Assembly (NCBI RefSeq): GCF_000317105.1
Contig: NC_019693.1
Coordinates: 5,333,227-5,397,226, forward strand
Length of the DNA: 64,000 bases
Direction: 5' to 3'
Source: Oscillatoria acuminata PCC 6304
Lineage (GTDB): Bacteria > Cyanobacteriota > Cyanobacteriia > Cyanobacteriales > Laspinemataceae
The translations under genes and the position numbers were made by a program. This document shows positions 25,744 to 35,152 of the stretch, one piece after another (the first letter of the stretch is position 1; each line of letters begins with the position of its first letter). The notes under the pieces are model-generated. The model was given only the letters and a program-made list of their open reading frames with translations, ran no database searches and had not been told where the DNA came from.

Positions 25744-25776
25744 ACCTTTTAGAGACCTTTTAGAGACCTTTTAGAG
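25744..25776. promoter_or_regulatory. Three tandem 11-bp direct repeats upstream of the Crp/Fnr gene
   Basis: ACCTTTTAGAG occurs three times in exact succession, 73-105 bp before the regulator's start. One copy per helical turn suggests a protein-binding array or slippage; no function is proven. Confidence 0.4.
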
Positions 25777-25848
25777 AAGGGAGTATTTGCATCGCCACCG
25801 CATCATCTATTTTGGTGCGTCGAGCCAAACTCTGCAAAAATTTTAGGT

Positions 25849-26691
25849 ATGTATTCATCTGAACCTGCCCAACCCTCGCGGCCTTTTTTAACTCAACAAC
25901 CGATTTTGGAGTGGGCTGAACAACACTATCGTTGTCGGACCTTTCGGAAAGAACAACGAATCCCCACCCGTCCTGGCTTAGTATATTTAGTGATATCAGG
26001 AGCCGTTCGCTTGGTGGGAATCGCCCCAGATAGCCCTAGTCTGCACCCGGTGTCATCCCCGAAAACAACTGGGGACAATCTCCCTCACACTGGCTTGCCC
26101 CCGGTCGATCTCACTCCCTTTTCGCCATCCCCTAGGCTGTCCCGGACCTCTAGGGAATTTGCTACCCCCGCCTTGAAACTCAATCCCCTCCCCGTCTCAG
26201 GGGAAGACAAAGGGGAAAACGCTGAGACCTTTTTGGGGTTTGTAAGTCAGGGTCAACCCTTTGAAGTGGCCAGCCAAAGGTTTTTTACGGTTGAAGCCTA
26301 CGCTCACATTGACCAGACCTCGGTGATGTGGATGTACTGGCCGGACTTAGATCAGTGGCCGTTATTTCGGCAACAGGTCCTGGATGGGTTTCGGTATCAA
26401 CACCAGCGTAAGCTCCTGTGGCTGGGTATTTTGGGACAAAGACGCACGATCGCCCGACTCTTGGGATTTTTGACCTTACTGATTGAAGAACATGGTCAAG
26501 CGATTGGGGATGATCCAGAAGGAGAGGGGGTGAGTGGGTATTATCTGCCTTGGAATTTAACTCACGCTCAGATTGGCAGTGCGATCGGTTCCACTCGGGT
26601 AACCGTAACGCGATTAATGGGCAAATTACGGGCAGAAGGGTTGATTCGAGTGGGTGAAGGTCACTTAATTGGGTTACCCCCCCGGCAATAA
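25849..26691 (+). CDS. Crp/Fnr family transcriptional regulator with an internal insertion
   Basis: A 280-residue regulator. The C-terminal winged helix (about 225-280) has the recognition segment LTHAQIGSAIGSTRVTVTRL, typical of Crp/Fnr and NtcA-like proteins, followed by AEGLIRVG. The N-terminal β-roll begins WAEQHYRCRTFRKEQRIPTR and GLVYLVISGAVRLV, then is interrupted by about 70 Pro/Ser/Thr-rich residues (61-128) before GFVSQGQPFEVASQ resumes the roll. The dimer helix follows. Without the insertion the length would be normal (~210). No Fnr cysteine cluster is seen; cAMP-binding residues are not evident. Target genes are unknown. Confidence 0.85.
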   Translation: MYSSEPAQPSRPFLTQQPILEWAEQHYRCRTFRKEQRIPTRPGLVYLVISGAVRLVGIAPDSPSLHPVSSPKTTGDNLPHTGLPPVDLTPFSPSPRLSRTSREFATPALKLNPLPVSGEDKGENAETFLGFVSQGQPFEVASQRFFTVEAYAHIDQTSVMWMYWPDLDQWPLFRQQVLDGFRYQHQRKLLWLGILGQRRTIARLLGFLTLLIEEHGQAIGDDPEGEGVSGYYLPWNLTHAQIGSAIGSTRVTVTRLMGKLRAEGLIRVGEGHLIGLPPRQ

Positions 26692-26782
26692 CGCGCTCTT
26701 ACCCGTTTTAACCCACAAGCTGTGCGCGTAGGGTTCTGCTAGGAAAGGGTGTGGGTTCTGACTATGAGAACCCAGTTCCCGA

Positions 26783-29700
26783 TTAGACGGTCCCATTTTT
26801 GAGGGCATCGAGGAGAATTTCCGTTGCGGATTCGTATAAGGGTAAGGTGATACTAAAGGTTGAGCCTTGATTGGGGTGAGAGGTGACAGAAATCCATCCT
26901 CCGTGAAGTTCGACTAATTTTCGGGTAATGGCTAACCCGAGACCACTGCCTTGATATTTGCGAGTGAGAGAGGAATCAATTTGAGAGAAGGGAGAAAACA
27001 ACCGCGGGCGATCGCGCTCGTCAATGCCAATCCCTGTATCCCAGACTACAAAGTGAATCCAATCATGAGGGCGAGTGAGGGTGTTCCGCACTGGCTTTAA
27101 TGCCTGATCTCCAGCTTTTAAGTTCTCCTCGCCACTGTCGGGAGTTTCAGGGGAACGAGACCGATAAATTTTCAACCCCACCTCACCTTCCGGGGTGAAT
27201 TTAATCGCATTGGTGAGGAGATTAAGGAGCATTTGTTTGAGCCGGCGCGGGTCAACCACCATAGATTCGAGGGAGGGGTCTACTTCCATCTGGAACTGCA
27301 AGCCGTGATTGGCAATTCGCTCTTGGATCAAGCTAACAAGACCCTGACAAATATCGCAAATATAAACAAGCTGGGGTTCAAGTTCCAGGCGATCGGCTTC
27401 AATTCGGGAGAGGTCGAGGATATCGTTAATCAGAGATAACAAGTGTTGTCCGCTAGTATGAATCCGGTCGAGGTAAATTTTTTGTTTCCCGTTTAATGAG
27501 CCGAAGGATTCCTCTAGCAGGACGCTGGAGAAGCCGAGAATGGCGGTTAAGGGGGTGCGGAGTTCGTGAGAGGTGGTGGCAATGAACTCTTCTTTGAGAC
27601 GGTTGATGGCGGCTAGTTCTTGATTTTGCTCTTGCAGGCGCTGCCATTGGTGACGAAATTCACTCACATCTCGGGCGATCGCAATAATCCGATGAATTGC
27701 CCCAGTTTCGTCTGAGATAGGAGAGTACACGGTTTCTACGGTTTTGTTTCCGATGGGGAAACCGATCTCGTGAGTGACTAAAACGCGATCGCCGGTTTCA
27801 TAGACATGACGCAGCAGGGGCTCGATCACCTCAGCGGCATTTGCGCTCAGGTCTCGATTGGTTTTTCCGATAATCTGTTCGCGACTGCGCTCAAAGAAGG
27901 CCGCACCTGCTGCGTTAATCGATAAATAACGCAATTGGGTGTCATATTCGACAAAAATATCAGTGGACTGACGCAGAAAAGACCGAAAGTAGTCAGCACT
28001 CAGACGAGAGGACTGTTCCTTTCGCAGCAGGCGGGCTTGGCGGATAGCGATCGCACAAACTTTGGCGACTTGCTTCACCAATTCGATCTCGTCGCTATCA
28101 AAGTCTTTTGCTTGGGGTTTAATGATGCCTAATGCGCCGATGGAACCGTTATCGTCCGCGATCGGGACCAAGGTTTGCTGGAAATATTGGTTCTGGAGTG
28201 ACTCTGGGAAATTCTCATCCCCAGGTCGGGGGTAATCGCCGATTTCCTCACAATTCACCGCATCTAAGACACAGAGTTCCCCTTGTAAGAGGACAGTCCG
28301 ACAGTCCGGGGAGAGCTGATTAAAGTCCAAGCGAGTCGCAACGGGCAATGCTTTTTCCGAAAGGGGGTTGAGAAACGATGCCTGGGCCTGATATACCCCT
28401 TGTTCCTCATCCCACAATAGGGCATGACAGCTATCGACCCCGAGAGTTTCCACGATCCCTTGTACAGCAGCACTGATTACACTGTTTTCATCGGTGGCAC
28501 TGCTGAGGGTTTCGGTTAAGTGGCGAATCAGTTGCTCGAATTGGAGCGATCGCGCTAAGGTAGTGGTTCTCTGCTGTACCCGGTCTTCGAGTTCCCGAGC
28601 GTAGGTGCGTAATTGTTGGACAAGATTGGCTTGTTCGATCGCGATCGCCATCTGAGTAGCCACCGCTTGCACCAGTTGCTTTTCGTCCATCGTCCATTGT
28701 CGGGGACCATGACAGTGATGAACCACCAGCAACCCCCACAGGCTGGAAACACTCGGAGATTTCAGCACATTGGAGTCAATCTCCGAGATTTCCCCAGTCG
28801 AGTTCTGAAGTTCTTTGAAGCTGAGACTATCGGGTATAATTGACCCTTCCTGATTGCGCCCGATGGCGACTCCCATAAAACTGCGGACTTGAAATTGGTT
28901 GAGCATTTCTCGATAGCAATCGCTCAAGGCTGCATTCTGAATATCAGGAACTGACCCGAGATGTCCATTCCGATAGGCATCGCGATGAGTCAGGGGCATA
29001 CAGTCGGCGGGAAACCATTGTCCCCGGATGGATGGGTAAGGCGCTTGCACATCTTCAGCAATACAAACGCCACTGCCATCGGCCAAAAACTGAAAGGCTA
29101 GGGCGCGATCGGTGTCTAGGGCCTGTCTGAGCCCCTGGACCCCTAGTTTTAAAATGGTAGGCAGATCAAAAGTGGAGCGGATTTTAGCAGAAATGCGACT
29201 CAGCAGCATTTCCCGCGATCGCCGCTGTTGGATTTCCTGTTCGGCGCGGGCGCGATCGCTCAAATCCGTGACAAAGGTCATGAAATAGCTCTCGTCCTCT
29301 TCTTCCCCCACCAGGCACAGGGTCACCTCTGCGGCCAGCAGGGATCCATTGGCGCAGATGTAACGCTGGCGTAAGGTTTGGCGTTTCACGCCCTCTCGCA
29401 CCATTTGCTGAATCAGTCGCAGCAATGCCGCGAAATCTTCAGGATGAGAAAGGGCTCGGGAATCTAAATAGCGCAGTTGACTGGGACTATACCCCGTCAT
29501 TTTACAAAAGGCTGGATTGGCTTTAACGATTCCGCCATCCATGCTGTGGTAAACAATTCCCGTGGGACAGTCCCAAAACATCCCATCAAAACCGGGATTT
29601 GGAAACAAGATCCAGGATGGCGGTTGAGCGATGCCGTCTGGAGTGGGTTCAGAGGTCAGGGGCGATCGCACCGGGTCTCTCCCCGGGGAAAGTCGCCGGT

Positions 29701-30454
29701 TTTGGGCCGTCCTCTCCTCTGCTGGCTTAAACTCCCTCAAGTTAGCACTCTCTTGAGCAACGGCGATCGGCGAGTCTTGAGCCGACATTAAATGGAGCGT
29801 ATGTAACCAAAACCGCCGCAATACCCCCTGATCATTTTCTAAATCCACTGCTTCCAACCCCGAACAGTGCGGAACTGCTGTCGCCAGGGTAGAGCTTTGC
29901 AGCAACTGGACAATCACCTCTGGGTCAAACACCACCGATACTCTACTCAGCGGCTCATTCTCTTCCCCAACACCGGCAAATTCTGCCCCTGTGTGCCCTT
30001 GATCCAGTTCCACTTGAATCCAGACATTTAATTGGGAACTCAGGGCCAGGATACTTGCTTCCACTCCTCCTAGGGCAATCACCGGAACCGGCGCAAATCG
30101 CTGGGGCTTGCCCAGGGGAGAGTTCGGCTGGCTGGGTCCATTCGCCATCGATTGCACCTCCACTTCCGCCACAGGGAATCGGCTTTGCCCCCTGGCCGTT
30201 TTTACCAGATAAGTCCCCACTCTAGCTTCCACTTGCTCTGGAATCTTCTGTCCAGTTTTATACCAAATTTCTTGGAGCTTTTGACACTGTTCTAAATTGT
30301 CTCCCGCTACTAATAACGCCCGTAACCACCCACTATTTTCTAGGGCATAGCGCAGCAGTTGAAATAAAGACAACAAATGTTCGCGGTCCAAATAGAGGAT
30401 AATTTGGCTGGGTAAACGATGATTCATATTTATTTTAGAATTTAGAGTTTCCAT
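26783..30454 (-). CDS. Multi-sensor histidine kinase (PAS-GAF-GAF-PAS-HisKA-HATPase)
   Basis: A 1223-residue soluble kinase. Order: unrecognised N-terminus (1-290, with a Pro/Ser-rich linker), PAS (about 295-400), phytochrome/cyanobacteriochrome-like GAF (about 428-612), coiled coil, second GAF (about 645-810), PAS (about 822-935), HisKA with H963 (TTSHELRTPLTAILGF), and HATPase with NLLTNAIKF, DTGIGI and GSGLGLAI. In the first GAF, DIQNAALSDCYREML places C513 where bilin-binding Cys sits in cyanobacteriochromes (DIYxAGLSxCH), but Tyr follows instead of His. No receiver or TM helix. Its partner regulator is not adjacent. The second ATG (residue 10) is an alternative start. Confidence 0.93.
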   Translation of the reverse strand: METLNSKINMNHRLPSQIILYLDREHLLSLFQLLRYALENSGWLRALLVAGDNLEQCQKLQEIWYKTGQKIPEQVEARVGTYLVKTARGQSRFPVAEVEVQSMANGPSQPNSPLGKPQRFAPVPVIALGGVEASILALSSQLNVWIQVELDQGHTGAEFAGVGEENEPLSRVSVVFDPEVIVQLLQSSTLATAVPHCSGLEAVDLENDQGVLRRFWLHTLHLMSAQDSPIAVAQESANLREFKPAEERTAQNRRLSPGRDPVRSPLTSEPTPDGIAQPPSWILFPNPGFDGMFWDCPTGIVYHSMDGGIVKANPAFCKMTGYSPSQLRYLDSRALSHPEDFAALLRLIQQMVREGVKRQTLRQRYICANGSLLAAEVTLCLVGEEEDESYFMTFVTDLSDRARAEQEIQQRRSREMLLSRISAKIRSTFDLPTILKLGVQGLRQALDTDRALAFQFLADGSGVCIAEDVQAPYPSIRGQWFPADCMPLTHRDAYRNGHLGSVPDIQNAALSDCYREMLNQFQVRSFMGVAIGRNQEGSIIPDSLSFKELQNSTGEISEIDSNVLKSPSVSSLWGLLVVHHCHGPRQWTMDEKQLVQAVATQMAIAIEQANLVQQLRTYARELEDRVQQRTTTLARSLQFEQLIRHLTETLSSATDENSVISAAVQGIVETLGVDSCHALLWDEEQGVYQAQASFLNPLSEKALPVATRLDFNQLSPDCRTVLLQGELCVLDAVNCEEIGDYPRPGDENFPESLQNQYFQQTLVPIADDNGSIGALGIIKPQAKDFDSDEIELVKQVAKVCAIAIRQARLLRKEQSSRLSADYFRSFLRQSTDIFVEYDTQLRYLSINAAGAAFFERSREQIIGKTNRDLSANAAEVIEPLLRHVYETGDRVLVTHEIGFPIGNKTVETVYSPISDETGAIHRIIAIARDVSEFRHQWQRLQEQNQELAAINRLKEEFIATTSHELRTPLTAILGFSSVLLEESFGSLNGKQKIYLDRIHTSGQHLLSLINDILDLSRIEADRLELEPQLVYICDICQGLVSLIQERIANHGLQFQMEVDPSLESMVVDPRRLKQMLLNLLTNAIKFTPEGEVGLKIYRSRSPETPDSGEENLKAGDQALKPVRNTLTRPHDWIHFVVWDTGIGIDERDRPRLFSPFSQIDSSLTRKYQGSGLGLAITRKLVELHGGWISVTSHPNQGSTFSITLPLYESATEILLDALKNGTV

Positions 30455-30848
30455 AGTTTTCGAGAGAATTAGGTCGATTTTTTCAATTTGAGGGTTGACT
30501 AAGTTAATGATTCCCTAACTGATCCGTAGTATTTAAAGGATTGCCCTAAAGACTTTAAACGTAATGTTTCTTTACAAAAAAAGTAAAATTTTTCCCTAGA
30601 CAATCAAAATCAAAGCTGGGGTAACCCGTCAAACGATTGTCCAAATAAGTTAAGAAATTGTACCCACCCCACCCCTTCACCCTTGCCGATCGCCTCGACG
30701 GTTGTCTACATGACCTAGGGACTGTGAAAAATGTTCAAGTTTGAGGCGATCGCCTCCGACACCCTATGGGAACCCACCTGAAGTTTCAGGCCCCTACCAT
30801 CTCCTCAATCTTTACTGTACTCCTAATCAGCAGTGATTGAAGGGTTAA
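30455..30848. other. Gap between PstS-like gene and sensor kinase gene
   Basis: A 394-bp stretch. It should hold the promoter of the kinase gene (AT-rich near 30540-30600). No ORF, repeat or strong hairpin is seen. Confidence 0.35.
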
Positions 30849-31913
30849 TTAACGAATCCTCACAAAACCGGCTTGTTCAATTAACCCTTGTCCCTGTTCG
30901 GTGAGGAGGAGTGCAGCGTAGGCTTCCGCGAGTTGTTGGTCAATTTGACCGTTTTCTTTGATGATCGCAAATAAGCGACGAGTGAGGGGATATTCCCCAC
31001 TTTGAAAAGCTGCGGCATTCACTTGATTTCGCCGGTTTGGACAATCTTCGGCGGGGATGAAGGGTTCTCGATAGGGGGGAATCAGGCGATTGGCTTGTCC
31101 GGCGATCGCAATGGGAGTCACACTGCATTGTCCGACAATCTCCGGGGCCGAAGCATAGTAAATTCCCCCTAGACGACTGCCCACTTCTCGTAATGCGAGG
31201 GTGGTGGTCCGCATAAACTGCACATTGCTCGCAAATGCCTCCCCACCCATCACATTCTCGATAAAAAATTCAATCGTGCCACTGTTTTCCGGACGGCGAG
31301 AATAGGGGACAATCTCCACATCAGGTCCTCCCACTTGACTCCAATTCCAGATAGCCCCGGTATAAATTTCTTTAAGTTGATTTAAGGTTAATCCCGGAAT
31401 ATTTAAGTCGGGATTGACGGCTACTGCAATTCCATCTAGGGCGACTGGAATCGCTTTGAGAGTAAATCCTAATTCTTTCGCTTTCTGCTGTTCTTCTTCT
31501 CTAATTGAGCGAGAGGATTGAGCAAAAACAAGCTGATTATCTAACATCATCTCAATGGCCGTTCCCGAACCCGGGGGTCTCGTTGGATGCTGGGTATAGC
31601 GCAATTTAAACTGGGGCAGAACCATTTGAATCACCGGATCCACCGTTCCCCGAATCGGTGCCCAACTGGTACTCCCGCCATAAGTCGCCAGTCCCGAGGG
31701 TAGGTTGGGAATCTCCGCAAAACTGCCAATTCTAGCATCGGGATCGAATCGATAGGGGGCCGGGGATTGAGGAGAAACCCCTTCCGAGGCTAAATTATCC
31801 GCTGCAAAGGGGGTCCCGAATCCTCGCATTAACCCCCAGATAATTCCACCCGCTAAACTGACGGTAACTAGCAGGGTTAAGACCAGGATTGTTGTTTCGT
31901 TTTTCAGTGCCAT
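30849..31913 (-). CDS. PstS/SphX-like phosphate ABC transporter substrate-binding protein
   Basis: A 354-residue periplasmic binding protein of the PstS type. An N-terminal hydrophobic helix (about 7-31, ILVLTLLVTVSLAGGIIWGL) could be an uncleaved anchor or signal. Binding-site-type motifs are visible: YGGSTSWAPI near residue 78, PPGSGTAIEMM, FAQSSRSIREEE, and SGTIEFFIENVMGG in the second lobe, which match the phosphate-contacting serines and SGT motif of PstS. No pst permease or phoU genes are next to it, so it may be a SphX-like or orphan phosphate sensor. Substrate assignment is by family only. Confidence 0.85.
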   Translation of the reverse strand: MALKNETTILVLTLLVTVSLAGGIIWGLMRGFGTPFAADNLASEGVSPQSPAPYRFDPDARIGSFAEIPNLPSGLATYGGSTSWAPIRGTVDPVIQMVLPQFKLRYTQHPTRPPGSGTAIEMMLDNQLVFAQSSRSIREEEQQKAKELGFTLKAIPVALDGIAVAVNPDLNIPGLTLNQLKEIYTGAIWNWSQVGGPDVEIVPYSRRPENSGTIEFFIENVMGGEAFASNVQFMRTTTLALREVGSRLGGIYYASAPEIVGQCSVTPIAIAGQANRLIPPYREPFIPAEDCPNRRNQVNAAAFQSGEYPLTRRLFAIIKENGQIDQQLAEAYAALLLTEQGQGLIEQAGFVRIR

Positions 31914-31953
31914 TGCTGATAATTAAACGGGTTTAGGGTGGAAGGATAGAGTC

Positions 31954-32075
31954 ATACGGAATCCGGTTGTGATAGGTCTTTAAAAACCCGCACCCTCAAG
32001 GGTGGGGCTACACAGACGAAGCCCGCCTGCGCGGGCTAAAGAATAAAATAGACTTTTTACAACCGGATTCCGTAT
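31954..32075. repeat. MITE-like element, family A (best-preserved copy)
   Basis: 122 bp bounded by ATACGGAATCCGGTTG and its exact complement CAACCGGATTCCGTAT (16-bp perfect terminal inverted repeats). The inside carries CACCCTCAAGGGTGGGGCTA and a GCCCGCCTGCGCGGGC stem. No ORF. The copy at 54518-54639 is the same length in reverse orientation. Confidence 0.85.
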
Positions 32076-32085
32076 CAGATAGGGT

Positions 32086-32418
32086 GGAAGCATCTCAATT
32101 TTGCCTAAAAACCAGTCGGACCTCTCCCCTGCCCTCTCTATAGAGGAGAGGGAGGTATAAGGGAACTCCAAAAAATAAAATCTCCAAAACGTTCGTTCGT
32201 AGTTACGGATCAACGGAGTAACCCCGTCATTGTAGGGGCGCAATGCGCAGGCCCCAGGGGCCTGCACATTGCGCCCCTACACTTTCACTTGAACGGTTGG
32301 ATGATTTATATTTTGCAATCCCCTAAGGAATAAATGTCTTTTCGGGAGGGGGGAAATAAATTTCTTTCTCCCCCTTCCCTCTTAGGGAAGGGGGCTGGGG
32401 GGTTAGGTCTCTTTTCAA
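32086..32418. repeat. Family B remnants flanking a family C element
   Basis: GGAAGCATCTCAATTTTGCC (32086-32105), then TAAAA, is the end of a family B element. CCCCCTTCCCTCTTAGGGAA at about 32371 followed by GGGGGCTGGGGGGTTAGG and TCTCTTTTCAAA up to 32418 matches the family B interior in the same orientation. A complete family C element (32161-32323) sits between them, which looks like nesting followed by decay. Confidence 0.6.
32161..32323. repeat. MITE-like element, family C, with TAA target duplication
   Basis: 163 bp flanked on both sides by TAA (32158-32160 and 32324-32326). The ends are imperfect inverted repeats (GGGAACTCCAAAAAATAAAA versus the complement of TATATTTTGCAATCCCC). At the centre, 25-bp arms starting TGTAGGGGCGCAATG form a hairpin with one mismatch (32231-32281). 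Second copy at 51873-52039. Confidence 0.8.
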
Positions 32419-32590
32419 AGACAAGTCAAAAAATATAATTCAGACAATCCTAATCAAAAATAGCAGTTCAACGGGTTGAATGGTGAATGGAGTAGGTTTT
32501 GACCCAAACTTAAACTTATTTTGCTGGCTTGAAGCGGGTATAGGTTTCTAGTTTAACCCGGGGATCTCTCGATTTTTTAGGCTCAATGGC

Positions 32591-34042
32591 TTATAAAAAT
32601 TTAGCAATGAGTTTAGACACCAGACGAAATAGAGCGGTAAAGGCGACGGCACAACAACTGGCAAAAATGGGGATAAATAAGATTGCTTCCCGTAAAAATG
32701 CCTGATTAAAAGGCGGAATGAAGAAAACAATCCCCAAGGTGACCACCGCGAGGATGAGCAAATCATACTTTTCAATAAACCGACGATGTTGAACGAAAAT
32801 CAGAACACTTAAGATCAGTAACCAGGCGATCGTGCCGATCGCCGGTCCTAATCCCAAACTTCGTAAAACGATTAACAGTAGGCCCCCCTCAAATCCGGTA
32901 AAGGCGGCTCCTCGTAGGACCTCGAAGGTGGAGAAGTGGGGGGATGGGAGAGCAATGGGGGAAATGGGGGATGGGGGAGAAATGGGGGATGGGGAGGAAA
33001 TGGGGGATGGGGGAGAAATGGGAGATGGGGGGGATGGGGGAGAAATGGGGGATGGGGGGGATGGGGAAGAAATGGGAGATGGGGAGGTGGAATTGAGGGC
33101 GGTTAGGACTTCTTGGGCTCCTTGGAAGCGCTGACTGGGGGTAGAGAGGAGGAGGCGGTCCAAAATATCGGCGAAGCGATCGCTGAGGGTCCCTTGACTT
33201 CGCCAATTCCATTCATTGCTGTAGGCATCGAATAACTCCTGGGGTTCTTTTCCGGTGAGTAACATGATGCAAGTCACCGCCAAGGCATATAAATCCGTAG
33301 AGGGAAATACCGTGCGCCCTGCCATTTGTTCTGGAGGAGCAAACCCCATTGAATAAATCCCAGTAGAGCGTCCACTGCTGGTCACACCGGGGGATTGGGT
33401 CACTTGTTTGACTGCCCCAAAATCTAATAAATAGAGGCGACCATTAGTTTTGGACCGCATGATATTCGACGGTTTAATATCCCGATGAATTGTGTCATTT
33501 TCATGAACAAAGGAGAGAATTTTCAGGATTTCAACAAATACCTCTCGCACTTTTTCTTCGGAGAATTTTCCTTGAGATTTTAATTCTTCTTCAAGATTTT
33601 GCCCATCAATAAACTCCTGAACTAAATAAAAAAATCGGTCTTGTTTGCCGGGAATTTGACTCGAAATTTCTAAAGGAAAAAACGCCATTAAATCAGGGAT
33701 TTGGGGGTGTTTGTTGCCGATGCGTTCGAGGACTTCGGCCTCTCGTTCAAAGAGGGTATGGGCGATCGCCAACTGTTGGGGACCCAGATCCCCCGCCGGT
33801 TGGAATTGCTTGACCACACAGGTTCGCATGGCCGGAGTGCGGCGATCGCGAGCGAGAAAAGCCGCGCCAAAGCCCCCTTGACCGAGTAAACGCACCGGGA
33901 GATACCGACCATCTAAAATCAACGGCATCCCACAAGCGGTACAAAATTTTTGCTGGATTGTTTTGAGGGTCGTGGTATCATCAAGATCCTCAAAACTATT
34001 TTGAGGGCGCACGCAGCCCGGACGAGTGCAGTAAATTTCCAT
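32591..34042 (-). CDS. Serine/threonine protein kinase with zinc ribbon and membrane domain
   Basis: About 483 residues from the ATG at 34042 (a TTG six bases upstream is possible). The N-terminus has four cysteines (CTRPGC ... CTACG) forming a zinc-ribbon-like domain. The Hanks kinase domain (about 48-305) shows GQGGFG, the lysine of CVVKQF, HRDIKPSNIM and LLDFGAVKQ, so it should be active. A Ser-Pro/Pro-Ile repeat linker (about 322-370) is encoded by a G-rich minisatellite. The C-terminal 110 residues are hydrophobic, with about four membrane helices. This plan is common in filamentous cyanobacteria; substrates are unknown. Confidence 0.9.
   Translation of the reverse strand: MEIYCTRPGCVRPQNSFEDLDDTTTLKTIQQKFCTACGMPLILDGRYLPVRLLGQGGFGAAFLARDRRTPAMRTCVVKQFQPAGDLGPQQLAIAHTLFEREAEVLERIGNKHPQIPDLMAFFPLEISSQIPGKQDRFFYLVQEFIDGQNLEEELKSQGKFSEEKVREVFVEILKILSFVHENDTIHRDIKPSNIMRSKTNGRLYLLDFGAVKQVTQSPGVTSSGRSTGIYSMGFAPPEQMAGRTVFPSTDLYALAVTCIMLLTGKEPQELFDAYSNEWNWRSQGTLSDRFADILDRLLLSTPSQRFQGAQEVLTALNSTSPSPISSPSPPSPISPPSPPSPISPPSPISSPSPISPPSPISPIALPSPHFSTFEVLRGAAFTGFEGGLLLIVLRSLGLGPAIGTIAWLLILSVLIFVQHRRFIEKYDLLILAVVTLGIVFFIPPFNQAFLREAILFIPIFASCCAVAFTALFRLVSKLIAKFL
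32937..33088. repeat. G-rich minisatellite inside the kinase gene
   Basis: Imperfect units of about 15-18 bp built of ATGGGGGATGGGGGAGAA follow one another for about 150 bp. On the coding strand they specify SPISPPSP-type repeats. G-runs could form quadruplexes and the copy number is likely variable between strains (inference). Confidence 0.8.
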
Positions 34043-34141
34043 ATACAAGGCCGTAATTTCACGGAACAGATTTTAGATTTCAGATGCTAAAGTTGATTGA
34101 GCGTCTTTCTACAATCGGTTCATCTAAAATCTAAAACCAGT

Positions 34142-35152
34142 TTAGCTAATTGTTGAATTACTCGAAACGGGTTTAAGGGGTTCTACCTCCATAAATTCTA
34201 AGGGGTTTTCGATTGAGCTATCCACCCAAGGTTGAGTGGAGAACTGGGGTAAAATTTCTTGACTAAACGCCTCGGCAGCTTTAGAGCGATACCGATTGGG
34301 ATTATAAATCACCGAAAGCATTCGCTTAACCACAACTCCCTCAATGGTGGCGCGGTGAAGAATGCCCATTTGCAACTCTTTTTCGATGGCAGAAATCGAA
34401 ACAAAAGCCGCGCCTAAACCGGACTGAACCGCATTTTTAATCGCCTCAATTGAATTGAGTTCCATCTCTAATTTGAGACGGCGGGTATCAATATCACAAC
34501 GAGAAAGCACTTGATCAATGACCTTACGGATGGTGGATTGGGAGTCCAGGGCGATGAACTGTAGCTTATAAAGGTCTTCTTTTTGAATTTTTTCGAGTTT
34601 GGCAAAGGGATGAAATACCGGCAGAATTAAAGCCAGTTCATCTTCTGCATAAGCCTGGATCTCTAGGGAATCTTGGAGTTCCGGGGGGACTTCACCGCCG
34701 ACGATCGCCAGGTCGATTTGTCCATTGGCGACACTCCAAGCAGTCCGCCTAGTCGAATGAACGTGCAATTGCACTGCTACATCGGGGTATTTCTGCCGAA
34801 ACATCCCAATCATCCGGGGCAGGAGATAGGTCCCCGTGGTTTGGGAGGCCCCAACAATTAAGGTGCCACCTTGAAGATTTTGCAAATCCTCGATGGCGCG
34901 ACAGGTTTCCTGACAGAGGGTCAGAATTTTTTCCCCATAACTGAGCAAAAGGTGTCCGGCTTCCGTTAGTTGGGCGCGACGTCCCCCTCGATCAAATAAG
35001 GGGACATCCAACTGCCGCTCTAGGTTTTGCACCTGTAGGCTGACGGCGGGCTGAGAAACATATAAACTATCTGCCGCACGTTTAAAGCTCCCCTCAGCGG
35101 CGATCGCTTTGAGAATGCGTAACTGATCTAAAGTGAAAGGTAGATCGGACAT
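34142..35152 (-). CDS. rbcR: LysR-type regulator RbcR
   Basis: A 336-residue LysR regulator from the ATG at 35152 ([20 protein letters not shown]). The open frame extends 43 codons upstream, but that part has no family similarity. The winged HTH ([20 protein letters not shown]) is followed by the effector domain with [20 protein letters not shown] and [20 protein letters not shown]. These are near-invariant in cyanobacterial/plastid RbcR (Ycf30), which controls RuBisCO genes and other carbon-fixation genes. It is divergent from nnrU. A long disordered C-terminal tail follows the effector domain. Confidence 0.92.
   Translation of the reverse strand: MSDLPFTLDQLRILKAIAAEGSFKRAADSLYVSQPAVSLQVQNLERQLDVPLFDRGGRRAQLTEAGHLLLSYGEKILTLCQETCRAIEDLQNLQGGTLIVGASQTTGTYLLPRMIGMFRQKYPDVAVQLHVHSTRRTAWSVANGQIDLAIVGGEVPPELQDSLEIQAYAEDELALILPVFHPFAKLEKIQKEDLYKLQFIALDSQSTIRKVIDQVLSRCDIDTRRLKLEMELNSIEAIKNAVQSGLGAAFVSISAIEKELQMGILHRATIEGVVVKRMLSVIYNPNRYRSKAAEAFSQEILPQFSTQPWVDSSIENPLEFMEVEPLKPVSSNSTIS

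Noticed and set aside
32937-33088. CRISPR-like repeats
   Set aside because: Short G-rich units in frame inside a kinase gene; coding minisatellite.
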